From Pseudomonadota bacterium (GTDB taxonomy: Bacteria > Pseudomonadota > Gammaproteobacteria > Enterobacterales > Enterobacteriaceae), in contig JAEYFY010000446.1 of the NCBI GenBank assembly GCA_023454395.1, positions 1 through 15,281 on the forward strand: a stretch of DNA of 15,281 bases, written 5' to 3'. Below are positions 14,369 through 15,281 of this stretch, piece by piece. The translations under genes and the position numbers were made by a program. Numbering within the stretch: position 1 is the first letter of the stretch; each line of letters starts with the position of its first letter. The notes beneath the pieces were generated by a model, which was not told where the DNA came from, made no database searches, and was given only the letters and a program-made list of their open reading frames with translations.

Positions 14369-14396
14369 AAGAGAATTCTCCCGTGGTTTCTGTAAT

Positions 14397-14455
14397 ATCC
14401 TTTTGTCTAAAAAATGAGACGATTTAAGGATTAAAAAAGCCATCTTCAAAGATGG
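14397..14455 (-). terminator. Terminator-like hairpin and second stem in the amidohydrolase leader
   Basis: On the minus strand CCATCTT-TG-AAGATGG (14440-14455 region) is followed directly by CTTTTTTAAT, the form of an intrinsic terminator. It lies about 70 bases before the amidohydrolase ATG with no gene upstream on that strand. Immediately downstream is a second structure, with outer arms ATCCTT (14397-14402) and AAGGAT (14426-14431) and inner arms GTCT (14405-14408) and AGAC (14417-14420). This may be an attenuator or the end of a small RNA. The real loop of the first stem is probably 4 bases. Confidence 0.5.
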
Positions 14456-14479
14456 TCACTGTTTTTATAATCATTGCTT

Positions 14480-14512
14480 ATTATATTTACTGCTGAAGTT
14501 ATATTTCGTCAA
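14480..14512 (-). promoter_or_regulatory. Possible promoter for the amidohydrolase leader
   Basis: Minus-strand TTGACG (14507-14512) is followed after 17 bases by TAAATA (14484-14489). A perfect TATAAT at 14480-14485 has too long a spacing (21). Either could start a transcript that meets the hairpin at 14455 after a few dozen bases. In such AT-rich sequence this is weak evidence. Confidence 0.25.
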
Positions 14513-15121
14513 TGACAATTAAGGTGAATTTCATATTCTGTGAGGTAGGTATTAATTAAAAAGAGATATATAGCAGGAGTATTTCTCAAATGAATTTAAA
14601 TTGTATTATAAATGTTATAAAAGCGATCGCCTTTTTAGGATGAGTATATTTAAAATTATATTTTTAATTTCAAAATGAAAATAAGAATTATTATTGGTAG
14701 TGAATTTATTTTTTTAAGAGTTATTTAAATTGTGATTTATATACTAATAATAAAATATAATTAGAAATACCCCTGAATTTTTTGTATTAATAATATATTG
14801 GTTTTTATATTAAATAACATTTATAACATTATTAGGGGAATGTTGGGTTTTCCGTTAAATATCATAAATAATATGTAAATATAGAAAGTCTTTATATAAA
14901 ATTATTTTTCTAATTATTAAAATAAATAATGACCTATCTTATATATTTAGATTTATAGTCTATTTATCTTATTGCTTTAGTTAAATGGACTTTTATCTCT
15001 CTGCTAAGTAGAAAACTAAATATTCACTATTGATAAGAATTATTAAATATTACACTATAATAGCCGATAATTTGGATGAGATATTACTTAAGTTTTTATT
15101 TTAAATAAGGATGTGAAAGAA
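14513..15121. other. Long AT-rich intergenic region
   Basis: About 600 bases hold no ORF with convincing coding character on either strand. Visible are three tiny overlapping plus-strand ORFs (14590-14728), the first preceded by AGGAG, a GCGATCGC palindrome at 14623-14630 flanked by A and T runs, and a probable leader for the gene at 15122. TATAAT at 15056-15061 with TTGATA at 15030-15035 (spacing 20, longer than ideal) is the best plus-strand promoter candidate. Confidence 0.45.
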
Positions 15122-15281
15122 ATGACTGAGTATGAACTAGACTATAGTTATAGCGATGTATATAGAGATACATTAAGAAGAGAATCCAGTTATTTAAGAA
15201 AAATAGCAATGAAATTTGCCTATCAATATATTGGTGATTCTTTTGCAAGAATGATGTTCTTAAATGATATAGAACAACTGA
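15122..15281 (+). CDS. Unrecognised protein, 5' part only (cut by window end)
   Basis: An open frame starts at ATG 15122 and stays open for 53 codons to the end of the window. The translation begins MTEYELDYSYSDVYRDTLRR and continues hydrophilic and helical (YLRKIAMKFAYQYIGDSFARMM). It is rich in Tyr, Asp and Arg, with no signal peptide or membrane segment. I do not recognise a family. The nearest Shine-Dalgarno is AAGG at 15107-15110, 11 bases before the ATG, which is a little far; an in-frame GTG at 15113 would be too close. The codon content looks coding and an AT-rich leader with a TATAAT box precedes it. Confidence 0.6.
   Translation, partial: MTEYELDYSYSDVYRDTLRRESSYLRKIAMKFAYQYIGDSFARMMFLNDIEQL

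Noticed and set aside
14369..14449. A 27-residue N-terminal extension of the amidohydrolase
   Set aside because: It reads through the leader stems, lacks a Shine-Dalgarno and is absent from the family as I know it; the ATG at 14368 has GGGAG at proper spacing.
14623..14630. GCGATCGC palindrome flanked by A and T runs as a terminator
   Set aside because: The self-complementary core leaves at most a bulged stem with a GATC loop, and no gene on either strand needs a terminator at this point; it may be chance.
1..15281. Insertion sequences, prophage genes, tRNA or rRNA genes
   Set aside because: No transposase-like frame, target duplication, integrase, or tRNA cloverleaf was visible in any gap.

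Overview
The window looks like chromosome of a Proteus species (Enterobacterales, Morganellaceae), most likely P. mirabilis. The base is AT-rich. The left half carries a recognisable zap locus: the serralysin ZapA and its dedicated type I secretion system ZapB-ZapC-ZapD. Species assignment is from memory of these proteins, not from a search.

Layout. Bases 1-220 hold a possible 30-residue membrane peptide and a bidirectional terminator. Bases 259-6284, all on the minus strand and transcribed right to left, are zapA (RTX zinc metalloprotease), zapB (ABC exporter), zapC (membrane fusion protein) and zapD (TolC-like outer membrane channel). A 10-bp terminator hairpin lies between zapA and zapB. 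It would let some transcripts stop after the protease, so that substrate exceeds exporter. Bases 6629-8242 (minus) encode a second, strongly diverged serralysin. It keeps the zinc site and RTX repeats but has a shortened N-terminus, an insertion before the active site and an altered extreme C-terminus.

Bases 8424-10559 (minus) are a purine nucleoside salvage operon: a PunA/PupG-type purine nucleoside phosphorylase followed by a XapB/NupG-type nucleoside:proton symporter, ending in a 14-bp terminator. A ROK-family (NagC/Mlc-like) repressor at 10764-11960 (plus) is divergent from it and is the natural candidate regulator. An XRE-type regulator (12234-13118, plus) converges on, and overlaps by 7 bases, an M20-family amidohydrolase of the allantoate amidohydrolase/N-carbamoyl-amino-acid hydrolase group (13112-14368, minus). 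The leader of that hydrolase gene contains a terminator-like hairpin and a second stem.

Bases 14369-15121 are a long AT-rich stretch without a convincing gene. It leads to the start of an unrecognised plus-strand gene cut by the window edge.

How the genes fit together: ZapBCD should export ZapA, and perhaps the paralogue, directly to the outside. The right half concerns nitrogen and purine scavenging. A peptide- and IgA-degrading protease next to nucleoside and carbamoyl-compound catabolism is consistent with nutrient acquisition in a host, but that link is inference. No RNA genes, CRISPR arrays, insertion sequences or phage genes were seen.
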